64,000 nt of DNA from Phlegmacium glaucopus (lineage: Eukaryota > Basidiomycota > Agaricomycetes > Agaricales > Cortinariaceae). The notes beneath the pieces are model-generated. The model saw only the letters and a program-made list of their open reading frames with translations, ran no database searches and was not told the origin of the DNA. The stretch is from the NCBI GenBank assembly GCA_015039465.1, contig MU130378.1, positions 562,570-626,569 of the forward strand, given 5' to 3'. Each line of letters opens with the position of its first letter. Positions within the stretch are counted from its first letter, which is position 1. Below are positions 22,401 through 35,329 of this stretch, in pieces. Position numbers and translations under genes: made by a program.

Positions 22401-25400
22401 ATGACATCGTATTCTCAACCAATAGATCTTTCCCCAGAGCCGGATCTCTCTCCTTTGTACCCAACTATATCACAGATATCCCAGCAAATCAGTTCTCATT
22501 CGGGATTAGACCCATCACAAAAGGCGAAACTGGTTTCCCACTGCCTCACCCGTTCATGTACATTCGGTGACATCTCTATTATCCAATATCTACTGTCAGA
22601 TCCTCAAACGCAGGCTTACGTTGATCTTGGCTTGCGAGACGAGGACGGCGTAAATCTAATCAGCCTTGCGATTCAAGGCTTTGGCGGCGACGCTGATCGT
22701 GATGTAGAACGCGAGGAGTGTGTCCGACTATTGGTTTCCCAAGGGGCTGATGTGACCGCCGACAACGGTAAGGCTAGTAGTCTGACCCTGGTTGACTAAT
22801 TCTCACCTGCTATGGTATTCAAGCTGGCTGGACACCACTTCATTACGCAGCAATTTTTTCACCTCCGTCCTTAGTGTCTTATTTAATGACTCATGGGTGT
22901 TCTGCATTCGCACTCACTGCAAGGAAGTTAACAGCTCTGGATATTGTCACGGCGCAATCGACGTTGCCCGGGAAAGAGGATGTCGCTCTATTACTCGAAG
23001 AAGCTATGCGTGGACAAGGTTGGGCAGGAGGACGCATGGAACAGAAACGGAGGTTATTTGATCAACGAATGAAAAAAAAGGGCAAGCGGAAAACGATCCG
23101 AGAAGATATCGGGAAAACGCTTGGAATCGGTTCAGATTGGTGGGGGAAGGACTCTGAATCCGACGAATCTGACTCGGACGACGATGAGGATGGTGTCGAG
23201 GATCTGGATGAGCGTGTATATGTCAGTGTGATCTTTTGTCTATACGGATTTCTGTCTGATTGCACTTTCAGACACCAATTCCAGACTACACGTCTATGCT
23301 GGTCTTCTCCCCTCCTCTGCTGCCTCAAATATTTGATTCTCTCATTTCCAATTTTTCTCCAAAATGGAAAGACGCTACCCCAGCAAATACATTATACATG
23401 CTGGCGAGGTTTGCTTGCCTGACTTGTGATCACATATGGTTAGAGGAACTCATTATTGGTGCTGCTGATGCCATCGAAGAGACCTTTTTTGTATGTTGCC
23501 TTGCATTCAATAGGAAGTTGTCCTAGTTCATCATTCATTCTTATAGAATCGAGCCGAAGACCTTTCATGTTTGGTGTTTTGGTTATACAACGCGACATTG
23601 TGGCTCCACCTCCTACAGTGCGACACCTTAATACACGAGGCATGCGAAATGTTGGGTTCATTTGAACTCATAGAAGAAGTGATCAACTCTGTATTCGGTA
23701 AGTTGCACTCTTGATGAGCATCACGTTGGTCCTATCATCCTTGTTTAGTCTTTATCATTCGATTCGCGGAGCGCCGGATAGACCAACTACTGGATGATAC
23801 CATTTTAACCTATACACCCTTGGCTTCTGAGTTCGAAGCCATTCAATTCGAATCGGAATGGTCATTCCTGCGACCTTTTTCATCAAAACGGAAAGGCGCG
23901 CAGCCTTCACCAGGTAGCCGAAGTAATGTCCCATCTCCACCTCCCAGTCCATACCTCCCTATTTCACCGTCGAAGAGCCAAGTTGGAATACCTTCGTCGA
24001 CGTCGAGGGGATTATCGTCACTTAGGCAAACCCTATCACGCGCCCGAGGGCAGTCGTCTGTTCCCTTATCCTCTCTCTTCCAAGATTCTCCTATACCATC
24101 ACCTCTCGATCTTACTTCGTTCATGACATCTCTGCATACATTACTAGTGATGTCAAATATCAACCCCGCCATTATAACTCAATTGTGGTCACAAATCATC
24201 TATTGGACGTCTTGTCAGTATCCGCGTTCTTTGCTTCAATCGTAATTTTCTAACTTCCTGCGGCAGGTGAGATTTTCAACCGAGTCATCACACGGAAGAA
24301 GTACATATGCAGGTAAGTTTACGTTCTTTCATTGTGCGCCTGCTTACTGGACATCCAGGTCTCGAGCGTTTCAAATTAGCATGAATTTGACAGCTATTGA
24401 AGAGTGGATAGAGGAGATGGGAATGTCGGCTGGCATACAACTGCACTTCGCTCCAGTGAGAGATCTACTAAATTGGCTTCAGGTAAGATAATATACATCA
24501 TCTTTGTGAATTTGTGTTCATTTGTGACAGTGCCTCTCATCAATTACAGAATTTCCGGATCTCGTCGCAACGATTCAGACAATGAAGAATGTCAATCCCT
24601 TACAGGTATCTTTCATCTCTTTCATTGAATGACTCTATTCTAAACTTTGCTCTTAAGATGCGGCGTGCTGTTCGTGATTATAAATATGAGGTCAACGAAG
24701 GTCGGATGACTGATGAGTGCATCCAATATCTTACTCAGCTGCAGAAAGACTGGGAAAGGCACCGAGTCAAATTGGAGGTTGAAGCTCTAAGAAAAGAGGT
24801 TTTTTCATACATATTTCCAGGAGTACACGATGACTGACATCTTTGTAGATTGGGGAACGTGATCGTGATCGAGAGGGGAGCATATCTTCCTTAATAAACG
24901 ACACTGCAAGCGTTTCTAGCCGAACGCCCTCGATAACTGCTTCTATAGCCACGTTTTCAGCCCAGCAGAGCATAGATATGTTATTTGATAGATCGCTGGA
25001 CAAATCGACTTGGGAACCAATCCGCCCACCCCAAGCACTTGGCGAGCTGTTGGACTCTAGGCATATGCTGCCATTACTTTTTCCGTCCAACCCTCGACTG
25101 CTTGCTGCCCTTCCTGGGAATGTGATTTATCCCGGGGATTCAAAGAGGACCTCGGTGCAAAGTTCTAAATCGGATTCAGACAAGAGTTCAAGTCATGCGA
25201 ACGCTCCAGAACCCTTTTCCTGGAGGTCGAGGAATCGGAAAGTACGAGAAATAGGTATCGAAATTCTACAATGGGTGGATGGCGTCCGATCAGCCTCTCG
25301 CTGGGGCAGATCTATAGCCCATGACTTTGAAGATGGAGAGGAGGCCCAGTTTTCTACGTATCACACTGAAGAACCAGAAGGCGACGAACCAACTATCACC

Positions 25401-25529
25401 GGAATCAACATCCATATCACCCCGCTTACTCGTAAACCCTCCGGCCGAGCCAAAGGACGTTTGTCAACGAGCGAGGTCACGCCTATCAACGGGACTTTTG
25501 ACAACACTTCGTCGAGTAATCCTCAATAA
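22401..25529 (+). CDS. Ankyrin-repeat and dilute (DIL) domain protein
   Basis: Ten exons (22401-22767, 22824-23221, 23272-23490, 23547-23697, 23749-24213, 24267-24312, 24359-24482, 24531-24605, 24658-24798, 24849-25529) give 888 residues. N-terminal ankyrin repeats (about residues 45-200; GWTPLHYAAIFSPPSLVSYL is the clearest) precede a basic/acidic linker. From about residue 330 the sequence is that of a DIL domain, the cargo-binding globular tail of class V myosins: LWLHLLQCDTLIHEACEMLG, then LWSQIIYWTSCEIFNRVI, FAPVRDLLNWLQ and LQMRRAVRDYKY. A disordered insertion interrupts the domain near residues 420-500. There is no motor domain. Ankyrin-DIL proteins occur across fungi. A trafficking or polarity role is inferred. 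Confidence 0.88.
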
Positions 25530-26031
25530 GCACAGCACCATTTGTTCAAATATAATACATTTTAGGTAATAAATACTGAACTCCATGCAGATACACATCT
25601 TTTTACCTGTAGTCTGTATCCCATCGCCGACTTGGGGAAAAGGCCGAGACGACTACCACTCGCACACTGTACCAGACACGTTTTACCCATTGTTTTACCA
25701 ACAAAAACATATAGATAGATATGGCTGGAAATACATAACTTAGGGTGCATACGGAGCACATGGTATGGCATGATTCGCCGCAGTGACTCCAGGGGATTAG
25801 CTGCGCTGAAGCCTGTTACTGGGATGCTGTAGGTACAAACGGTGAAGCAGTGCTTCTCAGTGCTGCGGACCAGAGCACATTGGGCTTGGCAACTTGTCAG
25901 GAGTTTGAAACCGTCGCGAGCGTGGCTCACGGAACCATTTATGTAACAACTTCTCCAATTGCACAGCCCTCATTGCTAGTTCCTGTTTTTAAGTAATAAA
26001 TCGTTTCTACTTGTTCTGTCAAATTTGCATC
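25530..26031. other. Intergenic: ankyrin-DIL 3' region and rhomboid promoter
   Basis: The 502-bp gap contains a minus-strand open frame of 122 codons (25562-25930). It has random-looking, Cys/Ser-rich composition, no domain and no neighbouring exon. I treat it as spurious. No RNA gene or repeat was seen. Confidence 0.45.
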
Positions 26032-28189
26032 ATGTCCTCTTCCCTCAGTTATCCTTTAGACTCGGACAAGAAAAACCCTTACCTTGAACACGTTGCGGGT
26101 GACAACTCTTCATCAACAAGCTTCCATGAAAACGAGCATTACAGAGACGATAGTTATGACTCAACTGCCCATCTTGGAGAACCATCAAAAATCCAGTAGG
26201 AGCCATTCTATTTCAACAACAGTCTTTCATTAACATTTCCTGATAGAAACAGGTCCACATATACCGAGGAGGATCTTGACAAACATTCTATGCAAATCGC
26301 AGAGGATTCACCAGCCACGCCCTTAGTGCGTAAGCTCCGCAATGGTCAACCATTTGACGACCTAGGTATATATACCACTCAACTGCCATTCAATAACTCA
26401 CCTCTATTAAAGAATATGCAGACCCCTACAACAATGACGCCACTGCCACAAAGGATTTATCACGTTCTACTCCAGCCCAGGCCTCCTTAAATCGACGGAT
26501 TGAAAACAAGAAACGAGGGATCGGCCGTCAGAGACATCCCTTCGTTGGTAGAGGCTTTTAAACTATTTCATTCTTGCATCCTTTATTAAACCACATTAAC
26601 AGTCTACATCCTGACGGCTGCTATGATTGGTGTTTTTATCTATGAACTCATCTTGAACTCGCGTCAGCAAGGCAGTCCACTTTCATTCAAGGTGAATCAA
26701 CAGTGGTACGGAGAATCACGTCCATCATCTAACCGTGTCAATCTTCAGCCTGTAGTCAATCCCATGTTGGGTCCATCATCAAGTGCCTTGATCAATCTTG
26801 GAGCACGATTTCCACCTTGCATGAAACTTGTTGACCAAATCCCGCCGTCTACGTTACTAGGCTGTCAGTTTCAATTTTATCCAGATGTATATCCAACACT
26901 TACTATCGACCGTTTTTTTAGGCATGAACAATACAGCTAACCCACCAACCTCCATATGTACGGTAGAAGATCTCTGTGGATTTGGTGGTATGTCGGCGTC
27001 CTCTCTTCTCGAGTCGCATTCCCATTATCTTGTCTGCAGGTTTTCACAATAAAGCGCCGAATCAATGGTTCAGGTTGGAATTGATTACTTTCCAACCTGC
27101 AGAAAATTTAATACTAAGTTTATTGAAGGTTTATCACAGCTATCTTCCTCCATGCGGGGATTGTCCATATTCTCCTCAACATGCTCGCACAACTTATCAT
27201 ATCTGCTCAGGTATGCTATCATTTGTTCGCCTTCATGTCGAATAATTTCTGAAATGCTGTGTAGGTTGAGCGAGAGATGGGCTCAGCAGGGTTTCTTCTT
27301 ACATATTTTGCTGCTGGAATCTTTGGGTACGTTGATTCATTGATTCAATTCTATTAGTTTTTATTCAATGGTTCGTTAGAAACGTCCTGGGCGGAAATTT
27401 CTCATTAGTCGGTGTACCTTCTATTGGTGCAAGTGGTGCAATTTTCGGTACAGCTGCTGTAAGGAGTTTTCTATATTCCATAAATACAATGAAGTTCTCT
27501 AAAACAGCGCTCCAGGTTGCATGGGTAGATCTCATAGCTCATTGGAAGTATCAATATCAACCCGTCAAGAGAGTACGTCCGTAACTTAGCGAAAGACGTT
27601 TAAAGAGTCTCATCCTCTTGATCCATCTCCCTCACTACTAATAGCTTATTTTTATGACCATCGAGCTCATCATTGGCATTGCCATCGGATACATACCATG
27701 TGCGTTTTTTATCTTGTCTGATAGCTTATGCCCACTCATTCCAGAATTTTCACAGTTGTTGATAACTTTGGTTTGTGCACATCTCTATTTTTTTGCCTGA
27801 GCAGCTTCTGACATTATACTTGTAGCTCACATTGGGGGTTTTGTCATGGGTCTTCTGGTCGGCACAGTACTCTACCCTGTCATCAGCGTCACAAGGCGAC
27901 ATCGACTAATAATGTGGGCGTTTCGGCTGGCCGCGGTTCCGGTAGCAGTAGTCCTGTTTTTCCTTCTTATAAGGAATTTTTACACATCAAATCCCTACGC
28001 TGGTCAGTATGTTTCTTATGATTTGGTGAAGCAAGCTGAAAACCCGACCTTCTACAAGCCTGTTCTGGATGCCGATACTTATCTTGTATACCGACTAAAC
28101 TTAACAATCATTGCCAGGGGTACGTTCTTCCACTTTCTAAAGTTTCAAATACCTTTATTCACAAATGTATCAGGACTGGTTTGTCCTAG
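26032..28189 (+). CDS. Rhomboid-family intramembrane serine protease
   Basis: Fifteen exons can be traced from 26032 to 28189, including one of only 15 bp (27756-27770). They give 457 residues. A disordered cytosolic N-terminus of about 135 residues precedes the first membrane helix (YILTAAMIGVFIYELIL). Catalytic features are present: HAGIVHILLNML in the second core helix, the active-site serine in GASGAIFGTAA, and the catalytic histidine in AHIGGFVMG. A Cys-rich tail (CSGCRYLSCIPT) is typical of fungal rhomboids. Such enzymes cleave membrane proteins within the bilayer; the substrate cannot be read here. The last splice is ambiguous: another acceptor at 28229 would extend the C-terminus by some 19 residues. 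Confidence 0.88.
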
Positions 28190-28575
28190 AATCTGCTGAC
28201 CTGTCCTTCTTTTCTAACTTTGCCTTTAGGTTTAACATCCTCAAATGGTTCAATTTAGATGTAGAAACTCATGGACCCCTTCGGACAAAATGATCATATG
28301 TACGGTCGAGCTTTACTTCCTCAACACAATCTATCTATACGGATATGGATCACATCGCACCCACCCATTCATAGCATTGACATACCCTAGTTTCCATAGC
28401 TTGATAATGATTTACGCCATACTGTTGGACTATTTAGACGCTTGTTGATTACTTTACACCACATGATGCCATAAAAGGCACACTATCATATTATTTGTAA
28501 TCTACTTCTGTCATGAGACTTGTGTGATCTTGCAATCCATGTAGTCGGACCCAAGTTAACACTTAACAGGATCCA
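28190..28575. other. Intergenic: rhomboid 3' region and promoter of the next gene
   Basis: This 386-bp gap lies between two plus-strand genes and may include the end of the rhomboid transcript if the alternative last exon is used. No other gene is apparent. Confidence 0.45.
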
Positions 28576-30934
28576 ATGCCTGCACCAGCTATCTACGTTC
28601 TCGCATTTTTGGGCACCGTTGGAGCTGCCATCGTTTTCAAAGAGGTATTTGCTAACCCTTTTCTGCCTACATATAAGTTAACCCAAAGTACTACTTAGTT
28701 CGTCTACGAACCTCATATAGCACCTCACATCGACCGATGGATAGCAGAGTATCAAGCTGCCAGGAGGAGAGAGAGGAATGCGATGATGGATGAAGTTGCT
28801 CTGGTTCAAAGAGGTGCAGTAAAAGGTAGCCCAGAGGAAGACGATCACAACAGTGATCATCCAGACGTTGGCTTGGGGAAAGGACCCCCGACTCTACAAG
28901 CACCATTTCAGCCTTACATGAAAAATGGCTTGTTAATTCGTCGACGGAATGACCATTCCGAGACGACACCAGGTAAACCTGGACATGTCGAGTTGGATGA
29001 TTGGATCACTGGCAGGAGTACTGGAACCGAGACGGCTCATCAATCGGATTTGCAATCAAGGAAGAATAACAGTTTTTTGAATGAGGTACTGTACTTTCGC
29101 TGTTTATTTTATTCGAATTCTTATAGCGACATACATAGTCAATACAATCTATCTCACCTGCCCCCTTGTCACCAACCACGTTGCCAAGTAGGACACCCAC
29201 GGGTATCAGAACCGGCAGCAAGAATACAGGCCAAACGAAGACTGGTCATAAGCCTATTGAACTCGAACTAAAGAAGACCACTTCGAAGACCGCCGAAAAC
29301 CATGTATTCTTAGGCGAGGTAGGCCCTTTCTCCCATTTAACACTCTGAGTCCTAATTGTTTCGTTCTCAAGCCCATTCCATCTATCCCTTACACGCCTCT
29401 TTCACCCATCCGAACACCGACACCTACTCATGTGCTTTATAACACCCCTCCAATGCATTCAGCATCGGGCTCTCCTTTTTCAACTGAGGGTTTTCTTCCC
29501 TCGCCTGAGGAAGGATTACTTCCAAAGCTGGAGACCAACCTTACTACTTCCCACTCTTTGCAAACCCCATCGCCCTTGCAGCGTCCTGCTGACAGGCTGA
29601 GTGCTTCTGCTAACAAAGGTGAATGGTTTCCACGATCACCTCAATCGCCACCTGGTCTGGGGTGTTCAACGTCTACCATGGCCGTTTCTGGTATAGCTCC
29701 ATTGCTGCCTACCAACGTCGACAGTACTAGGACTCCGAACAACTCAATTTCACCTTTTCCTCCCCTCCTTTCTCCCTCTTTGCCTCCAGCTCTCACGCTT
29801 TCCCCCCCTCTGTCTCAGTTGCTATCCCTAACTGGGTCACACGCTTCTCCCTACCAAACGCCTCCTCATGTCCATGCAATTCCGTCCTTATCTCAATCTT
29901 ACCCTCTCGATGACCTACTTGATTATGAACATGGTCTTGAACTGCTTTCCCCTCCTTCCCCTCTTTCGAGAACCAATTCGCCATTTGAGTTTGCGGGGTT
30001 GAGTCCTAGACCAGAGATGGGACAGGGGTCGGCTTTGTTGTTGGGCAGGAGTGGGGATAGGAGAACGAGCGGTGAACAATTATCTACGCCGCCCATGGAT
30101 AGCATCACCAATTCAACGAGGAGTACCACTTATCTCTCGTTTTCTTCATCTCCCGTGCTCTCCACCTCTTCCGTTTCTGCATCTTCTGAAAATGGTTACG
30201 AGAATGATTCCAGTCGAAGCGAATTTTCGTCCACTTTTTCAAGTCCTATTGTAGCTCCGTCTCGACTCGGCCTTGGTCTAGATCTAGGACCAGAGTCTTC
30301 ACCCCACGATCAAGCTCGTCTGAGCCAATCAATGTCACCTTTGTTATCGAGGTCTTCGCCGTCTGTTGATGTCAATTATCATCAACATCATCGTCGGCAA
30401 CAGCAAGAGAGGAACGTCAGTCCGACGTCAACGAGGCCTTCAGTGCCGCCTTCTCCTACTCCGACTACAAGGTCACAACCCGATGCTCGACGTCCAATCG
30501 TCACTCTAGATGAGTACGATGACTACGCCGATACTCAAACCCTCAGCCCAAGAAACAGGACCAGAAGTCCTTGGACGATGATGAACAGATTGGCGACTGA
30601 GTCTGTAGTGACAACATCGGTACCAACAGAAATACCGTCGGCAGCACGAATGTCGAGAGTAGCTATGGGCGATTCTGATTTTGATACTGGCAGTGAACTT
30701 TCCGATTTAGATTTTTTGGGTACGACAATGGAGGAATATGAGACTTCGGCTCCAGCTTCTGCTAACAATAGACCTGCCCGTTCTATTGGTTTTATCCCGC
30801 GTTCGAGGGTGGACACCGACGTGGGTGGTAGAAGTGGAGTGGTGGGAAGCGTTGGAGGAATCGGAGGGCCGCGAATCAAAAATGGGAATGACAGCGACAC
30901 TTCTAGCTGGAGTTTAGCTGGCGGTTCGGAGTAG
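28576..30934 (+). CDS. Membrane-anchored, largely disordered protein of unknown function
   Basis: Four exons (28576-28644, 28699-29085, 29139-29318, 29372-30934) give 732 residues. I do not recognise the family. The first 22 residues form a hydrophobic helix (AIYVLAFLGTVGAAIVF). It is followed at once by a well-structured segment rich in aromatic and basic residues (YEPHIAPHIDRWIAEYQAAR, then RRERN). This suggests a signal-anchor with a cytosolic amphipathic region. The remaining 650 residues are Ser/Pro/Thr-rich and low in complexity, with many TPP, SPS and SPR sites that could be phosphorylated. Phase is kept across all three introns. A membrane scaffold is the simplest guess. Confidence 0.8.
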
Positions 30935-31815
30935 GAGAGGCTAGGTTGTGAGTTGTGCCCGTGGGTCCATTCTGGATAAATAAAGGTGAAGCTTTTAATG
31001 GAATAAACGCTAGCTGTCGCTGAGCTTGGCTTGGCTTTTTCTGAGGTGGGTACTGGCATCACTACCACCACCCCCTCCACCACTGCATCCATTCGCCTAA
31101 GTTCTTGCTTGATAGAGTCGAATCCATCCCATCGAACTCCAACCCGTGGTGCCAGCTATATCGTCTTTCCTTGCTTAGATCATCAAATCGTTCTAGATTC
31201 ATTTCTTCCCCTCTTTCCTTTCCCGGGTTCAACATTCAACATCTTTCCCGTTCCTTCCCAAGCCCATATTCGAAACCCGTTAGATCGACAAGAAATGTCT
31301 GGACTTTTGAAGGGCTCCTATCTTTACGGCGACAGATTTACATTTCTTGCTTTTAATATGTGTAAACTCATATCAGATCGATACTTTCAATATTTCCATC
31401 TTCTGGCTATTAGGGCTTTGCGATTGCTGTGTTTTTTTGCTTTCTATCCTTGACCCGATTCTTGTATTGTATAACTCCTAATCTCAAACCGGGCAGGACT
31501 GTTTTTTTTTCCCTGTAAATAATTTTTGTCATGAAGGCCATTTTTGATTGTAGCTCTGTCTACGACAAATGAGTTGAGGTTTTATCATTCTTTTTTCATG
31601 GGGTATCTCTACGGTGAAATGTATCAATGTGAATGATCTCAATTCTGATGGCGAACTTTGACAGCACACACCGCGATCATCAACGGCCCGAGACTTTGGC
31701 CTGCCATTTGATGTGGCGCTGTCGAAGTACCAACCTTCTGGTTGCTGTATTCTCAAGTTGCCTACCTTGTCGAATGCAATAGGTCACACTCGGTTGACCT
31801 GGAAAACTACATCTC
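30935..31815. other. Intergenic region before the Cas1p gene
   Basis: This 881-bp gap holds the 3' UTR of the preceding gene and the Cas1p promoter. Open frames at 31031-31453 (plus) and 31529-31756 (minus) are low-complexity or unsupported. CT-rich tracts are present, as is common in fungal promoters. Confidence 0.45.
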
Positions 31816-34635
31816 ATGTTCGTTTTCAATCCTGCATGGCCGCATCTTGTGGGCAATTTTTCGATAGCTCTTGCTTGCATCTTTGGAGTAACTCGCTTTC
31901 TACTTAGTGGTGTGTAATTTCCAAATTTCCAAATTGAGGAGCACAATTTCAAGTTTAAGCTCTATCCTCTAGGCTGGTCGGACCCTCTACATTGTAGTGC
32001 ATTGTTGAATCGCGGGAGTTGGTTGGACTCGGGCCATAAGAATTGGCAACCTGATGGTATGTAGAACGAAACAATTATGGCCCATGTTTGATCATGTTGC
32101 GTGTCCAGGATGCATGCTTCATAAATACAAGGACAAGGAGGCCTCTGCTTGCTTTCGGTCAAAGGAATTGATATTTATTGGAGACTCCGTGACACGAAAA
32201 CTGTTCTTTCAAGTCGCTCAACTTCTTGACCGATCTTTACCGAGCGTACCTCCAGACAATGCTGGCAAGCATGCGGATCATAGATTTCATACGACTTCTG
32301 GAACCGACCTCACATTCGCATGGGATCCTTTTCTCAATACATCCTATACCCAATCTGTTCTCCTTCAAACCAGGGACAACAATACCAGTAAACCTTTATC
32401 TTCCCCAGCAATGCTTGTCCTTGGTTCCGGGCTTTGGTACCTTCGCTATTCTGACTCATCGGGAGGAATTCGTTCATGGGAGAGCAGAATAGATCACATC
32501 TTTCACTCTTTGGCCACCAACCCGAAACCTGCAGATCAAGTCGTGATCCTCCCCGTTGAACACATCATTCCTTCAAAACTAACTAAAGAACGCGCTTCGA
32601 CTATGCATCCCCCAGATATTGATGCTATGAATTCCGACCTGTATCATCGGATAAATCCTCCTTCCGAGCACTTCAAATACTCCTTCTCCAGCCCTTCGCG
32701 TCCTATTGCGGCGTCTCTACCTCTAGTATTCAATCAGATGGTTGACGAGTCACTGACCGAAGATGGCCTTCATTACTCTGATACTGTCATCAAAATACAG
32801 GCAAATATTTTGCTCAATCTACAATGCAACGATAAGCTGCCCAAAACCTTTCCTTTCAATAAGACATGCTGTAATCGCTATCCCTGGCCGTCTGTTCTCC
32901 ATTTACTTGTCCTTGGGTTGGTAGTTCTCTCGGGACCTTGGCTAATTTATAGAACTGTTATTCTAGGTGAGACGCACCCTAATGCTTCCTCTCTGCGAAG
33001 TTTGACTTGTGTGAGAAATCCAGACCAAGGCAGGCTATCAGCCGTTCTGGCAGGACAGCGAACGCTAGCCACTGTTATTATCAGTGGATCAATCGCCTTG
33101 ATATACATAGCTGATAGGACTGGATTCTGGCTAAAGGAGCAGAAACAATTTGAACCATGGGTTTTTGGATGTTTGTGCCTCGCAAGTCTCGCCGTTGGGT
33201 TAGCCACAGTTAAACGCGCGGACAAAGACCTGGGATTTTTGAATCGAGATCAAACAGATGAATGGAAAGGTTGGATGCAAAGTACGCACTTGGTTCATTA
33301 TAATTTGATTTGCTGCCGTCGTTCATGCTTGTGCTCAAATAGTTATCATCCTCATTTATCATTATTGCGGGGCATCGTCAATATCTGGGATCTATAACCC
33401 TGTGCGGGTGCTTGTAGCATCTTATCTCTTCATGACTGGATATGGACACGCTAGCTTCTATATTCGAAAAGCAGATTTCAGCTTTCTTCGTGTTGCACAA
33501 GTAAGTGTTTTGTTTTCTAAGTAACATTTACACAGTCTGAAGGTTATGATGTTAGGTTTTAATTCGGCTAAACCTTTTTACCATATTGCTCGCATACACC
33601 ATGAACACCGACTATATCTCCTATTATTTCACGCCACTCGTGTCCATGTGGTACATCGTCATTTATTTTACGATGGCGGTCGGAGCCCAATTTAACGATC
33701 GTACGCCACTTGTTCTCTGCAAGATTCTGGCCTCAGCAACTTTCGTGACATGGTTCATGAAAAGTTCGTTGTTGGACCTATTCTTCGATACCCTTCAACG
33801 CTTCTGTGGAATTCGGTGGTCATCAGGCGAATGGTCTTTCCGAGTGAACCTTGATCTATGGATTGTATATGTAGGAATGTTGTCCGCAATAGCCGTGATC
33901 AAGGTTCGAGAGTATCGTCTCACAGATCACCTGCACTGGCACATGGTGGTCAAAACGTCAATTGGGTTATCAGCAGCCTCCATCGTCTGGTTCTTTGCTT
34001 TCGAGCTCTATCAAGAATCAAAATTCACCTACAATGTGTGGCATCCTTATATCTCCTTCCTTCCCATCTTGGCGTTTGTGATTCTTAGGAACTCCAATCC
34101 CATATTGAGATCTGCAACGTCGCGCGCCTTTGCATTTATTGGAAAATGCTCGTTGGAAACCTTTATTATCCAATTCCATTTTTGGCTTGCTGGCGATACC
34201 AAAGGGATCTTGCTTGTCATCCCTGGCACTCGATGGAGACCGATAAACTTCATTGTCACAACGGTGATGTTTATCTACCTTTCTGATCGGGTAGCCTATG
34301 CAGTAACCCAGATCACGAATTTCATTTGTGGAGGCAGCTCACCGGCGCGAGCATTGCCGTTGCCAGTCACGGCACCAGCACCAATCGCCGACAGTCAAGA
34401 AGTATCAATACAAATGTCGCCCTTACCCAGTCTCAAAGATGACGTCGCTGCAAATCCATTGCTCGAGCCTGACACACCAGGACGACCAAGACGATGGGTA
34501 GACCGTTTAGCAGATGGCACATCATCACCTCAAAGAGGATGGACGCTAGGGTTAAAAACTAAAATCCTCTTGTTTATGAGCACCCTATGGCTGTTGAACA
34601 TGCTATGGCCATACCCTCAGGATTCAATTGCATAG
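31816..34635 (+). CDS. CAS1: Cas1p-type polysaccharide O-acetyltransferase
   Basis: Five exons (31816-31911, 31960-32056, 32109-33281, 33343-33500, 33556-34635) give 867 residues. An N-terminal signal-anchor ([20 protein letters not shown]) leads to a lumenal GDSL/PC-esterase-like domain: [13 protein letters not shown], then [12 protein letters not shown] with the nucleophile GDS, and DGLHYSD with the Asp-His pair. From about residue 300 there are some ten or more membrane helices of the Cas1p family ([50 protein letters not shown]). In Cryptococcus the homologue O-acetylates the capsule. Here it probably acts on cell-wall glycans in the Golgi. The true start is upstream of the large open frame: two short exons restore the anchor. 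Confidence 0.92.
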
Positions 34636-35329
34636 AATAATACATACATTTGGTTCTTCCAATTTCATACAGCATTGCTTATTTACGTAGAATATAACGA
34701 CGGATAATAAAGTGCATTTGTATACTGCAGACGTGAAAATGTTGTGATGACCAGAAGATTCTTGAAATAAAGTAAACTGCTTCCTGTAATAGCTTAGAGT
34801 GAGAACCTAAAGAAGACATAGTTAGTGGCAGCTCTGAAAAATTTTGGAGAAGCAAAAAGAATCAGTATTAGCATGGAAAATCAACATCCTTTGTCCTTTA
34901 GACAAAGTCAGGGCTTGACTTCTATATTGTTCTATCATTTGGTAATAACATGGAGGGGCAACTCACATTGAAAGGTCGTTCAAAAGACAAATGAAGCTGT
35001 AAGGGTCGTTAGACTATTGTTCGAAAAAAAAAAAAGGCACGATATGAAAGGTCAGAAATTTGGGTATATGAATGAAGTTCATCAGCTCATGGCTTCGAAG
35101 TAGCGATTCGTTTGTCTCGTCGTGTATAAAAAACAAAGAGGATAACACCTACCTTCAGAGTCGAAGTGAAGAAGAAAAAGGCAAACCATAAATAATAAAA
35201 AAACAAACGCTTTATGTGATGACGTTAGGGCCGGTCTCTTGGTAGTATCACGTGAAGCTGTCGCGTTTTTTCCGACTTTAATAGTCACATTGCCTTTGAC
35301 GTCTTGACTCTCATCCTCACGACTTTATA
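34636..35329. other. Intergenic: Cas1p 3' region and STS1 promoter
   Basis: This 694-bp AT-rich gap contains an A-run at 35025-35035 and a TCACGTGA palindrome at 35248-35255. A minus-strand open frame at 35082-35288 has no recognisable features. I see no gene. Confidence 0.5.
35249..35254. promoter_or_regulatory. CACGTG E-box upstream of STS1
   Basis: The hexamer sits inside the perfect octamer palindrome TCACGTGA, 76 bp upstream of the STS1 ATG. It fits a Cbf1/bHLH or USF-type site. Function is inferred from sequence and position. Confidence 0.4.

Noticed and set aside
25562..25930. 122-codon minus-strand open frame between the ankyrin-DIL and rhomboid genes
   Set aside because: Random-looking, Cys/Ser-rich composition, no domain, no plausible adjoining exon; it lies where the 3' UTR of the upstream gene is expected.
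28190..28258. Alternative end of the rhomboid gene using the acceptor at 28229
   Set aside because: It gives a longer C-terminus unlike fungal rhomboids; the acceptor at 28173 gives a short CQGTGLS end that fits better. Kept as a possibility in the gene entry.
29793..30129. Minus-strand open frames inside the Ser/Pro-rich exon
   Set aside because: They are shadows of the long plus-strand frame caused by its biased composition.
32054..32110. Open-frame start at 32054 as the beginning of the Cas1p gene
   Set aside because: It lies at the end of exon 2 and runs into the following intron; upstream exons restore the signal anchor and the NWQPDG segment required by the family.
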